Assembly (NCBI GenBank): GCA_002478885.1 | Contig: DLKC01000102.1 | Location: forward strand, 1-25,644 | Direction: 5' to 3' | Length of the DNA: 25,644 bases | Origin: Chitinophagaceae bacterium UBA7600 | GTDB lineage: Bacteria > Bacteroidota > Bacteroidia > Chitinophagales > Chitinophagaceae | Shown: positions 7,743 through 17,201 of the stretch, piece by piece | Layout: every line of letters begins with the position of its first letter | Position numbering within the stretch: the first letter of the stretch is position 1 | Notes under the pieces: generated by a model | Told to the model about the DNA's origin: nothing | Seen by the model: only the letters and a program-made list of their open reading frames with translations | Database searches by the model: none | Made by a program: the position numbers and the translations under genes

Positions 7743-10700
7743 CTAGTTACAGATAAGCTTTATCGATTTTCTTTTTCCATTCGCATCGAAAACGTTTATC
7801 ATGTAAACGCCCGTGCTTAACGATTTAATGTCGAGGGTGAGGTTAATATTACCTTTGGATAATTGATAAGTGTTGCGTTGTAAACTTCGGCCGGTAAGAT
7901 CGTTGATCGTGATCTTATAATTGCCGGTTTGTTCAGCATCAAAATTAATATTCACCAGGTCATGTGCCGGGTTTGGAAATGCCATCATTGCTGTGGCAGG
8001 TAATGAAATAGAAGATGGTTCCTCTACCAATTGAGCTGCTGCAGCGCTGCCAACCGTTACATAATAAAGGGTTAACCCTGATGACCCGCAACTATTGGAC
8101 GAAGTAACCTTTACATTGCCGGATGCAAAACCCCAGTTGACCTTTATCGTGGATGTTCCCTGGCCTGAAACAATGGTTGCACCATTCGGCAACACCCATG
8201 TATAACCTAGTCCCGCAACGTTTGGAACACTGTATGTTAAGCCACCTTGCTTTGCGCTTACCGTTGCTGGTCCGGTAATAGCTGATGGCCGCGCCGGTGT
8301 TAATGCAATTGTTTTTGTTTGCAGAATGCTTATTCCGCATTGGTTACCTGCGGCTACTGATATGGAGCCGCCTGTAAAACTACTGGTGGTCGTTAATGCA
8401 GCGATGAGACCGCCATTAGCAGTCGCTGTAATAGAACTGTTGTCGGGTGCATACCAGTTATAAAATGTGGAATTAGGCACTTTAGCGATGCTGTAGTTAT
8501 AATCACCTGGCAAACATACGCCGGTGAGATCTGCCTGTTGCGACGAAATCTGCCCGGGTTTATCAGGACGTACTGCATTGCCGTTCGGAATGTTGATACT
8601 TGCATCATCGGTACATCCATTCGCGTCGGTTATGGAAATGGATTTTGTGCCAGAGCTTACAATATAAATGCCGGTGCCGGTATAAGGAACAGTTCCGCCG
8701 GTGCCATCCACATACAGGTTAGTGAATCCACCTTTGCACAAGATGGGGTCGTAAGAAAGTGTGGCTTTGAGCAGAGCGGGTTGTGTAACATTGAAAGAGG
8801 CGGATGTTACACAGCCAGCCTGCGATTTCACAACAACCGTGTAAAGTGAAGGAATAAGATTGCTGATGTCTTCTGCGGAGGACTTAAAATTATTGGTGTT
8901 ATTTGACCAGTTGTAAGTAAACGGTCCTGTACCATCCGATGCAATTAAATTGATAGCACCATTTTTTGCGTTATAACAAGTTACCGTATTAATGTTTGCG
9001 CTAAGCGCGGGGCTGCTGTTAACAGCAACAGCTATTACAGGAATATTGAAAACGCTTACGCCTCCGCCTTTGACGGGAATCCCGGAGCTATAATTGCCCG
9101 CATTGCCTGGATAGAACTTTATAAAAAGCTGTTTCGAAAAAGAGCCCGCGATATTGCTGATGACTATAGAATCTTTATAAACGCCCTCGGTGTCTTCAGA
9201 AAATTTAAACCCTTTAAGCGGACCTACAGTAGCGGTAGAGCCTGTAAGAAAAGCGCCGCTTACGGTGAACGTTTTCGCTTTACTAACTGAATTGATACAC
9301 AGCGTATCAAACTGTGTTAAAGCAGAAGCGCTGAAACCAACACCAGAGAGATCGGCGTTAGGTCTTGACAATTCAACAACAGAGAATATTACGTTTTCCG
9401 GAGTAGATGCCCGTATGGAGAAGTCCGAATTATTAAACCCACGGTTTCCAAAATAGGCGTCTGTAAGTGTAACTGTTGCCTTTTTCCAAAGACCCGTATT
9501 GGTACAGGTAACCTTAATGGAAGTCTTGTTTGCCGCAATTTTTGAATCGTAGAACAATTGCCATGTACCTGTGCCGCTATCGAGGTAAACGATGTCAATC
9601 ATTACTGGGTAGGCACCGTTGAGTACTTTATTATTCAGGAACAAACTATCAACATCGAAGAATAATTGAGCCTTGTTACTATTTACATCAAAGCCCCGGG
9701 CAAACCTTCCATACATTGAAGCGGTATCACGGGAGTTAACGTTCCAATAGCCAACGCTTGTTTCGTTTGCTTTAATCTGGTGAAGGAATCGTTCATAATT
9801 GCCGGGGAATAAATTCCAGCCAACATCATTTATTCCGGTAGCATTAAGATTATCATTTTCAGAAAGAATGGCATTTGCCGTATCATCTAAACGCGCCCCG
9901 AATGGAATAAAGCCGGAAAGAACATTTTTAAACCTGGTCGCGGTCCTGGTTACCGGCCCATAAACAGATGGGGGAAACCTTGAAGTATCTGATGCGTCTA
10001 TCACATCCTTCAAAGCACACATTGCATAATTGCTGTTTTGCGGAACTTTTTGGCCGGCGTACCTGTTATAAAAATTAAAAGCAGAATCGTAATTATGATC
10101 GAAGATGTATTGATTAGCCTGATTACTCCAATCGAGCCCCCAATGAATATCGTAGCACATTAGTGCATACATATTCCGGTAAGAAAAAGTATTCCACCAT
10201 CCCGTGTATAAACTCTCTCCCGTTATTTCGCAGCGGGCCCTGACATATTCGCCATTTTGAGGATTGTTCAAAATATTAAACAACCATGAAGCCTTGTCTG
10301 CTTCATCATTGAGTTGATATCCCTTACCCAATGAACCGGTTTTAATCCATCCGCCGGGGCAACTATCGATAAGCCAATTCATTTGTGCAGCACCGCTATT
10401 GGAAGGGTTGCTCAATAGGTATATCTTGGGATTAAAGTTCTTGTATTCGTTGTAGTAATATAAACTGAATTCCTGGAAAAGTGAATTGAACTGGCCATCG
10501 CTTAAATAATATTTCGTAGGAACCGAGCCTTTGTAGCTTATGTAATCACCCGTACTTCCAAAGCATGCCTGAACAGCCACTATCTGCATTCGAACATTTG
10601 CAGGCAGCGTTTCAAGATGTTGCCTTACCGTAGTGATCATTCTTTTGAAATACGTCTTATAATCCGGGTCGGCGTAATAGGGAGAATAGCCGGATATTTG

Positions 10701-11051
10701 TCCATTGGCATCATACTCCATCACTTTGGGTACTCCATTCGTAAAAAGCCAATCGGGCGCATCTTCCTTTGTATAAACCATGAATATGATTGGTGTTGTA
10801 TCCTGTGCCCGGATAGACAATTGATAGTCGAAGTCTGACCAATTCCACACATTTGGTGCAGTCTCCAGGTCAGCCCACCTGAAATTACAGAGACGTCCTT
10901 TTATTTCCGGGTAGCTTTGACGCGAGATAGGGCTGCCAAAGGTTTGCCAGATACCATAGTTGTAGTGAATAGAATCAGCCACCTGAGCATTTGCGCAGAT
11001 GCTAACAAAAAATAAAGCCACTAAAAAGATACGCACTAAACAGTTTTTCAT
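7743..11051 (-). CDS. Large secreted multidomain protein with glycoside hydrolase-like TIM-barrel N-terminus, SprB/Ig modules and T9SS type A sorting domain
   Basis: 1102 residues. A Sec signal peptide (MKNCLVRIFLVALFFVSICANAQ) is followed by about 330 residues that look like a (beta/alpha)8 glycosidase barrel. The line GRLCNFRWADLETAPNVWNW, followed by a DF-x-Y helix start, is typical of GH2/GH42-like clans. A CEITGES segment near residue 280 could hold an acidic catalytic residue, though I cannot assign the pair. Residues about 490-570 resemble a beta-sandwich carbohydrate-binding domain. Ig-like and SprB-like modules follow to about residue 1010. The C-terminus (AFPNPAHDLVNINF, later TGVYMINVF, ending KSIKLICN) is a T9SS type A sorting domain. 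Extracellular action on a polysaccharide is likely. The ATG follows an AAAAAGGA sequence, a better ribosome-binding site than most here. Confidence 0.87.
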   Translation of the reverse strand: MKNCLVRIFLVALFFVSICANAQVADSIHYNYGIWQTFGSPISRQSYPEIKGRLCNFRWADLETAPNVWNWSDFDYQLSIRAQDTTPIIFMVYTKEDAPDWLFTNGVPKVMEYDANGQISGYSPYYADPDYKTYFKRMITTVRQHLETLPANVRMQIVAVQACFGSTGDYISYKGSVPTKYYLSDGQFNSLFQEFSLYYYNEYKNFNPKIYLLSNPSNSGAAQMNWLIDSCPGGWIKTGSLGKGYQLNDEADKASWLFNILNNPQNGEYVRARCEITGESLYTGWWNTFSYRNMYALMCYDIHWGLDWSNQANQYIFDHNYDSAFNFYNRYAGQKVPQNSNYAMCALKDVIDASDTSRFPPSVYGPVTRTATRFKNVLSGFIPFGARLDDTANAILSENDNLNATGINDVGWNLFPGNYERFLHQIKANETSVGYWNVNSRDTASMYGRFARGFDVNSNKAQLFFDVDSLFLNNKVLNGAYPVMIDIVYLDSGTGTWQLFYDSKIAANKTSIKVTCTNTGLWKKATVTLTDAYFGNRGFNNSDFSIRASTPENVIFSVVELSRPNADLSGVGFSASALTQFDTLCINSVSKAKTFTVSGAFLTGSTATVGPLKGFKFSEDTEGVYKDSIVISNIAGSFSKQLFIKFYPGNAGNYSSGIPVKGGGVSVFNIPVIAVAVNSSPALSANINTVTCYNAKNGAINLIASDGTGPFTYNWSNNTNNFKSSAEDISNLIPSLYTVVVKSQAGCVTSASFNVTQPALLKATLSYDPILCKGGFTNLYVDGTGGTVPYTGTGIYIVSSGTKSISITDANGCTDDASINIPNGNAVRPDKPGQISSQQADLTGVCLPGDYNYSIAKVPNSTFYNWYAPDNSSITATANGGLIAALTTTSSFTGGSISVAAGNQCGISILQTKTIALTPARPSAITGPATVSAKQGGLTYSVPNVAGLGYTWVLPNGATIVSGQGTSTIKVNWGFASGNVKVTSSNSCGSSGLTLYYVTVGSAAAAQLVEEPSSISLPATAMMAFPNPAHDLVNINFDAEQTGNYKITINDLTGRSLQRNTYQLSKGNINLTLDIKSLSTGVYMINVFDANGKRKSIKLICN

Positions 11052-11469
11052 TCCTTTTTACTGTTTTGCTGGTTGGTATTGGATAAATAATAATGATTTC
11101 ATAACCGGGCTGAATGCTTAAAGGAACTTACACACAAGACTTTCGCTGAGTTTAAGCTTTCGGCGACTGAACACCACACTACAATATCGGTTTGGGATTG
11201 AAATAAAACGGAGCTGCCAGAAAACATTCTTTAAAATAAGCAGTCCTTTTTGGAAAATACAACAACTGCAAATGTGCTGTATTACTGTATTTATATACAA
11301 TGTGCGCAAATTAACGATAAGTTTGAGTGAAAAAAAAGTATTGATTTGTTTCTCCAACTTAAAATACTCTTAATGCAAATATGCTGGTCAATGCTTTTTA
11401 AGTATGTTTAACAGGCAATATTGTAACCGCTGAACAAAAAAATTATCGTGACACGTCCGATGTAAGCCC
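11052..11469. other. Intergenic gap without a supported gene
   Basis: This 418-bp AT-rich stretch lies between the AraC gene stop and the start of the large secreted protein gene. It probably holds that gene's promoter and 5' leader, but I see no full TAnnTTTG match. The 79-residue frame inside has skewed composition and no recognisable domain. No copy of the dispersed repeat is seen. Confidence 0.5.
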
Positions 11470-12330
11470 TTAACCCGCAATACCAGTACCTGCAAAATTT
11501 TTCCTGTAACGTGATGGGGTAATATTTTTTACTTTCTGAAATTGCTTGTTGAAGTTGGCGATTGTATTAAATCCACTCTCATAACAAATCGCTTCAACAG
11601 GCTTCGCGGTTTCTATCAGCAGTTTGCAAGCATGTCCTATGCGCACTTCATTGAGGAAATCGATATACGTTTTTTTTGTACTCTTTTTAAAATAGTTACA
11701 AAATGCAGGAACGCTCATGTTTACGTGACCTGCAATAGCCTCCAATGTGACAGCATCGTCAAAGTTTTCGATTGTATAACTGAATATTTTATCCAGCCGA
11801 TCCCTGTTTCTTGCATTCAACTCCTTTACTTCCTGCGTGGAAACTGTTTCAAATTGTTTGGCTTCTGCCATTCTGTTCAGGCAATCGCAAATAATAATAA
11901 TCCGCTCAAATCCTGATACCTGTTCCAGTTTCTTTACCATCGGCGCAAGAACTTTTTGCAGGGGGTCTTTGATATGTAAACCTTTTGAAGATACCTGCAA
12001 AAGACCCCGGATCTTTTTTGCTTCGGGCAACTGCAGAAAATCAGTGCCCCAGAAATCGTCCTTGAATTGCACCACCACCGCTGAAGTGATTAAATGCTTA
12101 TGCGCTTTCTGAAAACAATGCGGAAGGTTGCTGCCGAGAAAAAAAATATCGCCTGTTTTAAAACCACCTATATAGTTGCCGATAAAACTGGTTCCATGGC
12201 CTTCTGTGAACAATATCAATTCATACTCTACATGCTGATGCCATGGCACTTCAAACCTTGGCGTGCGGTAGGTTCGTGCCACAAATGAATGACTTTCGCC
12301 AGGTGTAAGCTTTTCAACAATAGGTTTCAT
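11470..12330 (-). CDS. AraC family transcriptional regulator with cupin sensor domain (probable xylose regulator)
   Basis: This 286-residue protein has a cupin-like N-terminal domain, with a WHQHVEYELILFTEG block and a GDIFFLGSNLPHCF block typical of AraC-type ligand-binding barrels. The C-terminal part (about residues 185-282) is a double helix-turn-helix. LEAIAGHVNMSVPAFCNYFKK is the first HTH. The second is built around AICYESGFNTIANFNKQFQKV, followed by the PSRYRKNF ending of the family. It is divergent from xylB across 159 bp, so it is the natural candidate to sense xylose or a derivative and control xylBA; that is inference from position. It is not the E. coli XylR, which has a LacI-like sensor domain. 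Confidence 0.9.
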   Translation of the reverse strand: MKPIVEKLTPGESHSFVARTYRTPRFEVPWHQHVEYELILFTEGHGTSFIGNYIGGFKTGDIFFLGSNLPHCFQKAHKHLITSAVVVQFKDDFWGTDFLQLPEAKKIRGLLQVSSKGLHIKDPLQKVLAPMVKKLEQVSGFERIIIICDCLNRMAEAKQFETVSTQEVKELNARNRDRLDKIFSYTIENFDDAVTLEAIAGHVNMSVPAFCNYFKKSTKKTYIDFLNEVRIGHACKLLIETAKPVEAICYESGFNTIANFNKQFQKVKNITPSRYRKNFAGTGIAG

Positions 12331-12489
12331 AAATCCACTATCTTAAGCATTATTAAAAAAGCAAAGTAATATTTTTATTAAAATAGTTTATGTTTTTAAA
12401 ATAAAAGTTGAGGCGTTTTGCGTGGCATCAATCTACCTTAGTGCTGTTAAAAACATTTCTAACATTGACTTTGCAGCCACAAATTAGTT
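12331..12489. promoter_or_regulatory. Divergent araC-type/xylB control region
   Basis: This 159-bp AT-rich gap must contain both promoters. Candidate -7 boxes with one deviation from TAnnTTTG are TACCTTAG (12434-12441) and TGACTTTG (12466-12473) for xylB, and TTACTTTG (12362-12369, minus strand) for the regulator. I cannot define the AraC operator. A TATTAAAA sequence occurs twice near 12350-12380 and might be a half-site. No dispersed repeat is present. Confidence 0.5.
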
Positions 12490-13968
12490 ATGCTACTACT
12501 AGGAATTGATATTGGCACTTCTTCCATAAAAGTATCTGTTGTTGATGCACACACGCAAAAAGCTGTAGCCTCGGCAAGTTACCCCGACACAGAAGCAACC
12601 ATCATCTCGCATCAAAAGGGTTGGGCAGAACAAGCTCCACAAAGCTGGTGGGATTACTTTAAAAAGGCTTTGGAAAAAGCAAGCAGCAAAAATAATTTCA
12701 ACCCGAAGGATATTGCGGCTATCGGGATTGCTTACCAGATGCATGGGTTGGTTGCAGTGGATAAAGATCAACAAGTATTGCGTAACTCCATCATCTGGTG
12801 CGACAGTCGTGCAGTTCCTTATGGCGACGCGGCGTTTCATGCTATCGGTGAAAAAAAATGCCTGGCGCATTTGCTCAATTCTCCCGGTAATTTTACCGCC
12901 GCAAAACTGGCGTGGGTAAAGGAGCACGAGCCTGCCATTTTTGAAAAGATTTATAAGATAATGTTACCGGGTGATTATTTGGCAATGATGCTTACCGGCA
13001 ATATTACTACCAGCGCATCATCTTTATCAGAAGGCATTCTCTGGGATTTTAAAGAGAGGGCTGTCTCCGGCGACGTGTTGAATTTCTTTGGCTTCGACAG
13101 CAGCGTTATCCCCGCGATCAGCGACGTCTTCACAGCGCATGGCTATTTAAGTGAACCTGTTGCCGGTCAACTTCACCTTAAAGCTGGCATCCCTGTAAGC
13201 TATAAGGCAGGCGATCAACCCAACAATGCTTTATCGCTGAATGTATTTCATCCCGGAGAAGTAGCTGCAACGGCAGGGACTTCGGGTGTTATCTATGGTA
13301 TAAGCGATCAACTCACCTGTGACCAGCAATCAAGAGTGAACAGCTTTGCGCATGTAAACCACACAAATGAACAAACAAGAATTGGTGTGCTGCTTTGCAT
13401 CAATGGCACAGGCATATTGAACAGTTGGATCAAAAAAAACACTGCATCAACAGAAAGCTATAACGATCTTAACAACGCCGCATCGAAGATTGCTGCAGGC
13501 AGCGATGGATTGTATATACTTCCGTTTGGCAATGGCGCAGAGCGAATGCTTAATAATAAAATGGTTGGCGCGCATATGCACAACATCGATCTCAACAAGC
13601 ATAGCGCCGCACATATCTACCGCGCAGGCCAGGAAGGTATCGCCTTCGCATTTCGTTATGGGCTCGATATTATGCGGGAGAATAACATGCAGCCTTCCAT
13701 CATCCGCGCAGGCAGGGCGAACATGTTTTTAAGCAATGTGTTCAGCAACGCATTTGTAAACGCAACCAATACAGCCGTGCAATTATATAACAGCGACGGA
13801 AGTGTTGGGGCAGCGCTTGGAGCAGGTATCGGGGCAAACATTTACAACAGCGAAAAAGAAGCATTCGCCGGCATGGAATGTTTGCAAACGATAGAGCCAA
13901 CGGAAGCGACATTATATAATGACTTATACAATGAATGGAAAATATTGTTGGACCAGGCTTTGAAATAA
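12490..13968 (+). CDS. xylB: Xylulokinase
   Basis: This 492-residue FGGY-family kinase phosphorylates D-xylulose to xylulose-5-phosphate with ATP in the cytosol, the second step of isomerase-type xylose use. The phosphate-binding loop GIDIGTSS is at residues 5-12. A YQMHG block near residue 82 and WCDSR near 103 are typical of xylulokinases. The catalytic base is expected at Asp242 in KAGDQPNN, and the adenosine/phosphate motif TAGTSG is at 261-266. Length and motif order fit full-length XylB. Xylose isomerase follows 206 bp downstream on the same strand with repeat copy D in the gap, so the two are probably one regulon and possibly one transcript. Confidence 0.96.
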   Translation: MLLLGIDIGTSSIKVSVVDAHTQKAVASASYPDTEATIISHQKGWAEQAPQSWWDYFKKALEKASSKNNFNPKDIAAIGIAYQMHGLVAVDKDQQVLRNSIIWCDSRAVPYGDAAFHAIGEKKCLAHLLNSPGNFTAAKLAWVKEHEPAIFEKIYKIMLPGDYLAMMLTGNITTSASSLSEGILWDFKERAVSGDVLNFFGFDSSVIPAISDVFTAHGYLSEPVAGQLHLKAGIPVSYKAGDQPNNALSLNVFHPGEVAATAGTSGVIYGISDQLTCDQQSRVNSFAHVNHTNEQTRIGVLLCINGTGILNSWIKKNTASTESYNDLNNAASKIAAGSDGLYILPFGNGAERMLNNKMVGAHMHNIDLNKHSAAHIYRAGQEGIAFAFRYGLDIMRENNMQPSIIRAGRANMFLSNVFSNAFVNATNTAVQLYNSDGSVGAALGAGIGANIYNSEKEAFAGMECLQTIEPTEATLYNDLYNEWKILLDQALK

Positions 13969-13975
13969 GTATTAG

Positions 13976-14130
13976 GCTTTTGTTGCGCCTGTCGCGGGAG
14001 GACCGGTGTGAACCGCACACCTGCACAAAGCAACAATAAACAGCAGGCCGCGTAAATCCTTTTGTAGAAGCTCATGCATATTCCTCAGTACAAGTGAGTG
14101 ACACAACAGGCGATGCCACAGGGAGCAGGT
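13976..14130. repeat. Dispersed palindromic repeat, copy D (left arm decayed) between xylB and xylA
   Basis: The right arm is clear: ACAAGTGAGTGACACAA (14090-14106), then CAGGCGATGCCA, the same tail as copy C, and a decayed end near AGCAGGT (14124-14130). The left arm survives only as CCGCACACCTGCAC (14013-14026), 10 of 14 matching the core, after a GGCTTT at 13976. A small hairpin (GGTGTG/CACACC) overlaps the left arm. The right core shows the C-to-T and G-to-A type changes shared with copy G, so D and G may form a subfamily. Confidence 0.7.
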
Positions 14131-14174
14131 GCATAGTACACAAACAACTTTTTTAAACAATAAAACCACACACA

Positions 14175-15503
14175 ATGTCAGTAGTAACAGGGAACAAAGA
14201 ATTCTTCCAGGGTATTGGTCAAATTAAATATGAAGGTCCGCAAACAGATAACCCACTTGCATTTCGTTGGTACGATGCCGACAAAATGATCGCAGGGAAA
14301 ACGATGAAAGACCATCTTCGTTTTGCATGCGCTTACTGGCACAGCTTTGTTGGTAGCGGCGCTGACCCTTTTGGCGGGCGCACTCATTTTTTTCCATGGG
14401 ATATAAAGGCTGATGCGGTAGAACGCGCAAAAGATAAAATGGATGCGGCATTTGAATTTATTACGAAAATGAATTTGCCTTATTACTGCTTTCATGATGT
14501 GGATGTGGTAGATTATGGCAACGATATAAAAGAAAACGACAGGCGCCTGCAGGCACTCGTTGACTATGCAAAGGAAAAGCAGGCTGCAAGCGGCGTAAAA
14601 TTGTTATGGGGCACTGCAAACCTGTTTAGCCATGAGAGATACATGAACGGGGCTTCAACCAATCCTGACTTTCATGTACTGTCGCATGCAGCAGCCCAGG
14701 TAAAAGCCGCGCTCGATGCTACAATTGCTTTAGGCGGTGAGAACTATGTTTTCTGGGGTGGCCGTGAAGGTTATATGAGTTTGCTGAATACGGATATGCA
14801 GCGCGAAAAAGATCATCTTGCCATGTTCCTGCATAAGTCGAAAGATTATGCAAGGTCACAAGGATTTAAAGGTACCTTCTTTATTGAACCCAAACCATGC
14901 GAGCCTACAAAGCACCAGTACGATTACGACAGTGAAACCGTTATGGGTTTTTTAAGAAAGTATGACCTTATCAACGATTTTAAATTAAATGTTGAAGTGA
15001 ATCATGCGACACTGGCAGGGCACACATTTACGCATGAATTGCAGGTGGCAGCAGATGCAGGCATGCTCGGCAGCATAGATGCCAATCGCGGCGATTACCA
15101 GAATGGCTGGGACACAGACCAGTTTCCAAACGACATCAATGAACTGACCGAAGCCATGCTTATTATTTTACGTGCCGGCGGATTTGCCGGTGGGGGCATC
15201 AACTTCGACGCAAAGATCCGCAGAAACTCTACCGACATGGAAGATCTTTTTTACGCGCATATTGGCGGCATGGACATATTTGCCCGCGGGTTGGTTACAG
15301 CGAATAATATTTTGGAGAACGGCGAGCTCCCGAAGCTTCGCAAAACACGGTATGCTTCTTATGACAGCGGCGCAGGGGCTGATTTTGAAGCTGGCAAATT
15401 ATCGCTCGAAGAGTTGAGACAATACGCAATTGATAATGGTGAACCTAAGGTAATCAGCGGCAGGCAGGAATATTATGAAAATCTCATCAACCGTTTTATT
15501 TAG
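14175..15503 (+). CDS. xylA: Xylose isomerase
   Basis: This 442-residue protein is a group II (long N-terminus) xylose isomerase, converting D-xylose to D-xylulose in the cytosol with two divalent metal ions. All active-site residues known for the E. coli enzyme are found at a constant offset of six: His107 and Asp110, then metal ligands Glu238, Glu274, His277, Asp302, Asp313, Asp315 and Asp345. WGGREGY (195-200), FFIEPKP (235-241) and [12 protein letters not shown] (272-283) are family signatures. The ATG follows a TAAAACCACACACA leader with no Shine-Dalgarno sequence. It lies downstream of xylB and is closed by a strong terminator. The order xylB-xylA next to an AraC regulator makes a compact xylose locus; no transporter is in the window. 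Confidence 0.98.
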   Translation: MSVVTGNKEFFQGIGQIKYEGPQTDNPLAFRWYDADKMIAGKTMKDHLRFACAYWHSFVGSGADPFGGRTHFFPWDIKADAVERAKDKMDAAFEFITKMNLPYYCFHDVDVVDYGNDIKENDRRLQALVDYAKEKQAASGVKLLWGTANLFSHERYMNGASTNPDFHVLSHAAAQVKAALDATIALGGENYVFWGGREGYMSLLNTDMQREKDHLAMFLHKSKDYARSQGFKGTFFIEPKPCEPTKHQYDYDSETVMGFLRKYDLINDFKLNVEVNHATLAGHTFTHELQVAADAGMLGSIDANRGDYQNGWDTDQFPNDINELTEAMLIILRAGGFAGGGINFDAKIRRNSTDMEDLFYAHIGGMDIFARGLVTANNILENGELPKLRKTRYASYDSGAGADFEAGKLSLEELRQYAIDNGEPKVISGRQEYYENLINRFI

Positions 15504-15535
15504 TTTTAGTCATAGCAAGTATAGTTTAAAAAACG

Positions 15536-15562
15536 GGAGGAAGCTTTTGCTTCCTCCTTTTT
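15536..15562. terminator. Bidirectional intrinsic terminator between xylA and the TolC-like gene
   Basis: The perfect 9-bp stem GGAGGAAGC (15536-15544) / GCTTCCTCC (15549-15557) has a TTTT loop. A T run follows on the plus strand, and an A run before it serves the minus strand. Confidence 0.93.
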
Positions 15563-15604
15563 GTTGATTGTTCTTATGAGTCTGAATTCACACACATTTT
15601 TACT

Positions 15605-17047
15605 TTATAGCTGGAGCCTTCCCTGGTAGAAGTCCAGTATTTTGGTACGAAGTATATAATCATATTTAGCGGCAATAAGATTAATGTTCGACCTGTCAAA
15701 GCTATTCTTAATAATTAAATAGTCAACAGAAGTTATAGCGCCTTCGTTAAACTTTACTTCGGCACCGCGGAAAGACTCTGCGAAGTCCTGCACCTGTGTT
15801 TGCAACTTTTCGTAACGCTCATAGGCAGTATTCATGTTCAGGTAAGCCTGTTCAACAGCTTGCTGCAATAAGGTCTTCGTAGTTTTTGCTTCGAGTTCGG
15901 TACGCTTCACGTCGATCCTTGCATTGTTTAAACGGCTTTTAGATTGCAGCCCATTCAATATCGGTATACGCAACCCAATGTTCACATAGGTATTAAAGTT
16001 GTTTGTCCACTGGCTGCCGTATGAAATTTTCGGATAGCTGTATTGGCTCTGCGGTGTATATACGTAGAGTTTGCCAGCATCGCCTAACACATAATCGTCT
16101 GTGCGCACATCGCTTGTGCTTAAAAGGTTAGCAGTTGTTGCCGCGCTGGAATAATTAGTACCTACGCCGCCATTGAGCGAAAGCGTTGGAAACATTTGTC
16201 CCCGTGCAGACTTTACCGTTTTATCAGCACTTTCCTTTCGCAGGTCTACCGCCTTTACCAATGCCAGGTTTTGCAACGCTTCATTGTAGATTTGCCTTGA
16301 ACTTCCATCGTATAGCGCAAGGTTATTGCCAATATTGATCTTCTCAACTTTAAGATCCGGAGCATACAGCACGTTCATAAGCTGCGTTAAGGTTAGCCTC
16401 GATGTTTCCAGCGCATTTTTTAAAGCTATCACATTCATTTCGTCGTTGGCAAGCTGGCCTTTGGTATCGTAATAAGTGCCCGGGGCAACTGCACCATCCT
16501 TATTGAGTACTTCCAGCCTTTCTACTTGTTTGCGGGTAACGTCGGCCTGCTGTATGGCCGCGTTCAATTGTTCCTGGTTATTGAGCACCTGCAGGTAAGC
16601 GAGTATTACACTAATGGTGGTATTGTCTTTCTGCTGTTGCAGGTCCATGCGGCTTGCTTCATAACCGAGGTTATTGGCTTTGATATTATTCTTTATAGCA
16701 CCTGCATTCCATAGGGCCAAGCTTGCATCAACATTAAAGTTGGCGGTTGACAGGTTCTGGTTGATATAAGTATTGGTGAACGGGTCAATTGAGCGACCTG
16801 TGCTCAAACCGTGATTGATCTGGCCGGAAAGGAAAGGATACATATTCGCTTTTGCAAGCGTACTGCTCACCTTGCTGTTCTCCATCAACAGTTCAGTTTT
16901 ATTTACATCGGCATTATTTTTCAGGGCAATGTCTACACACTCCTTCAACGAGTAAACATGATCCAATGCGAGAGAATCCTGTGCAAAACCCTTGTGCATT
17001 GCCAGTAAAAAAACCATCAATACCAGGAAATTCTTTTTCGTGTTCAT
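15605..17047 (-). CDS. TolC-family outer membrane efflux protein
   Basis: About 480 residues. A Sec signal peptide (MNTKKNFLVLMVFLLAMHKGFAQ) precedes a mature region starting with YSLKECVDIALKNNADV, the usual first helix of TolC/OEP proteins. Two long coiled-coil helical repeats follow, including the LNNARIDVKRTELEAKTT stretch, and the protein ends in QGRLQL. It would form a trimeric channel across the outer membrane for export. A longer frame opens at a TTG (17086), but the ATG at 17047 puts the signal peptide at the very N-terminus, so I chose it. It follows the ABC ATPase gene by 154 bp on the same strand and probably works with it. No adaptor (HlyD/MacA) gene is adjacent. Confidence 0.92.
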   Translation of the reverse strand: MNTKKNFLVLMVFLLAMHKGFAQDSLALDHVYSLKECVDIALKNNADVNKTELLMENSKVSSTLAKANMYPFLSGQINHGLSTGRSIDPFTNTYINQNLSTANFNVDASLALWNAGAIKNNIKANNLGYEASRMDLQQQKDNTTISVILAYLQVLNNQEQLNAAIQQADVTRKQVERLEVLNKDGAVAPGTYYDTKGQLANDEMNVIALKNALETSRLTLTQLMNVLYAPDLKVEKINIGNNLALYDGSSRQIYNEALQNLALVKAVDLRKESADKTVKSARGQMFPTLSLNGGVGTNYSSAATTANLLSTSDVRTDDYVLGDAGKLYVYTPQSQYSYPKISYGSQWTNNFNTYVNIGLRIPILNGLQSKSRLNNARIDVKRTELEAKTTKTLLQQAVEQAYLNMNTAYERYEKLQTQVQDFAESFRGAEVKFNEGAITSVDYLIIKNSFDRSNINLIAAKYDYILRTKILDFYQGRLQL

Positions 17048-17201
17048 ACTGTTTCTTCTTTTCTTATTTGCCGTATAAGTATTCAATTACGTGCGGTGGC
17101 AGTATAAGGCCTGTGAAATGTTTAGTTATTTTATTTATCATTTGGCAGCCCTGTCTTTGCATTCACTATATAAAGCGTGACAACACTTAAACCGCATTTT
17201 G

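Noticed and set aside
11118..11357. 79-residue frame on the minus strand in the gap before the secreted protein gene
   Set aside because: AT-driven composition, no domain, no promoter or ribosome-binding site, and no good context; most likely non-coding.
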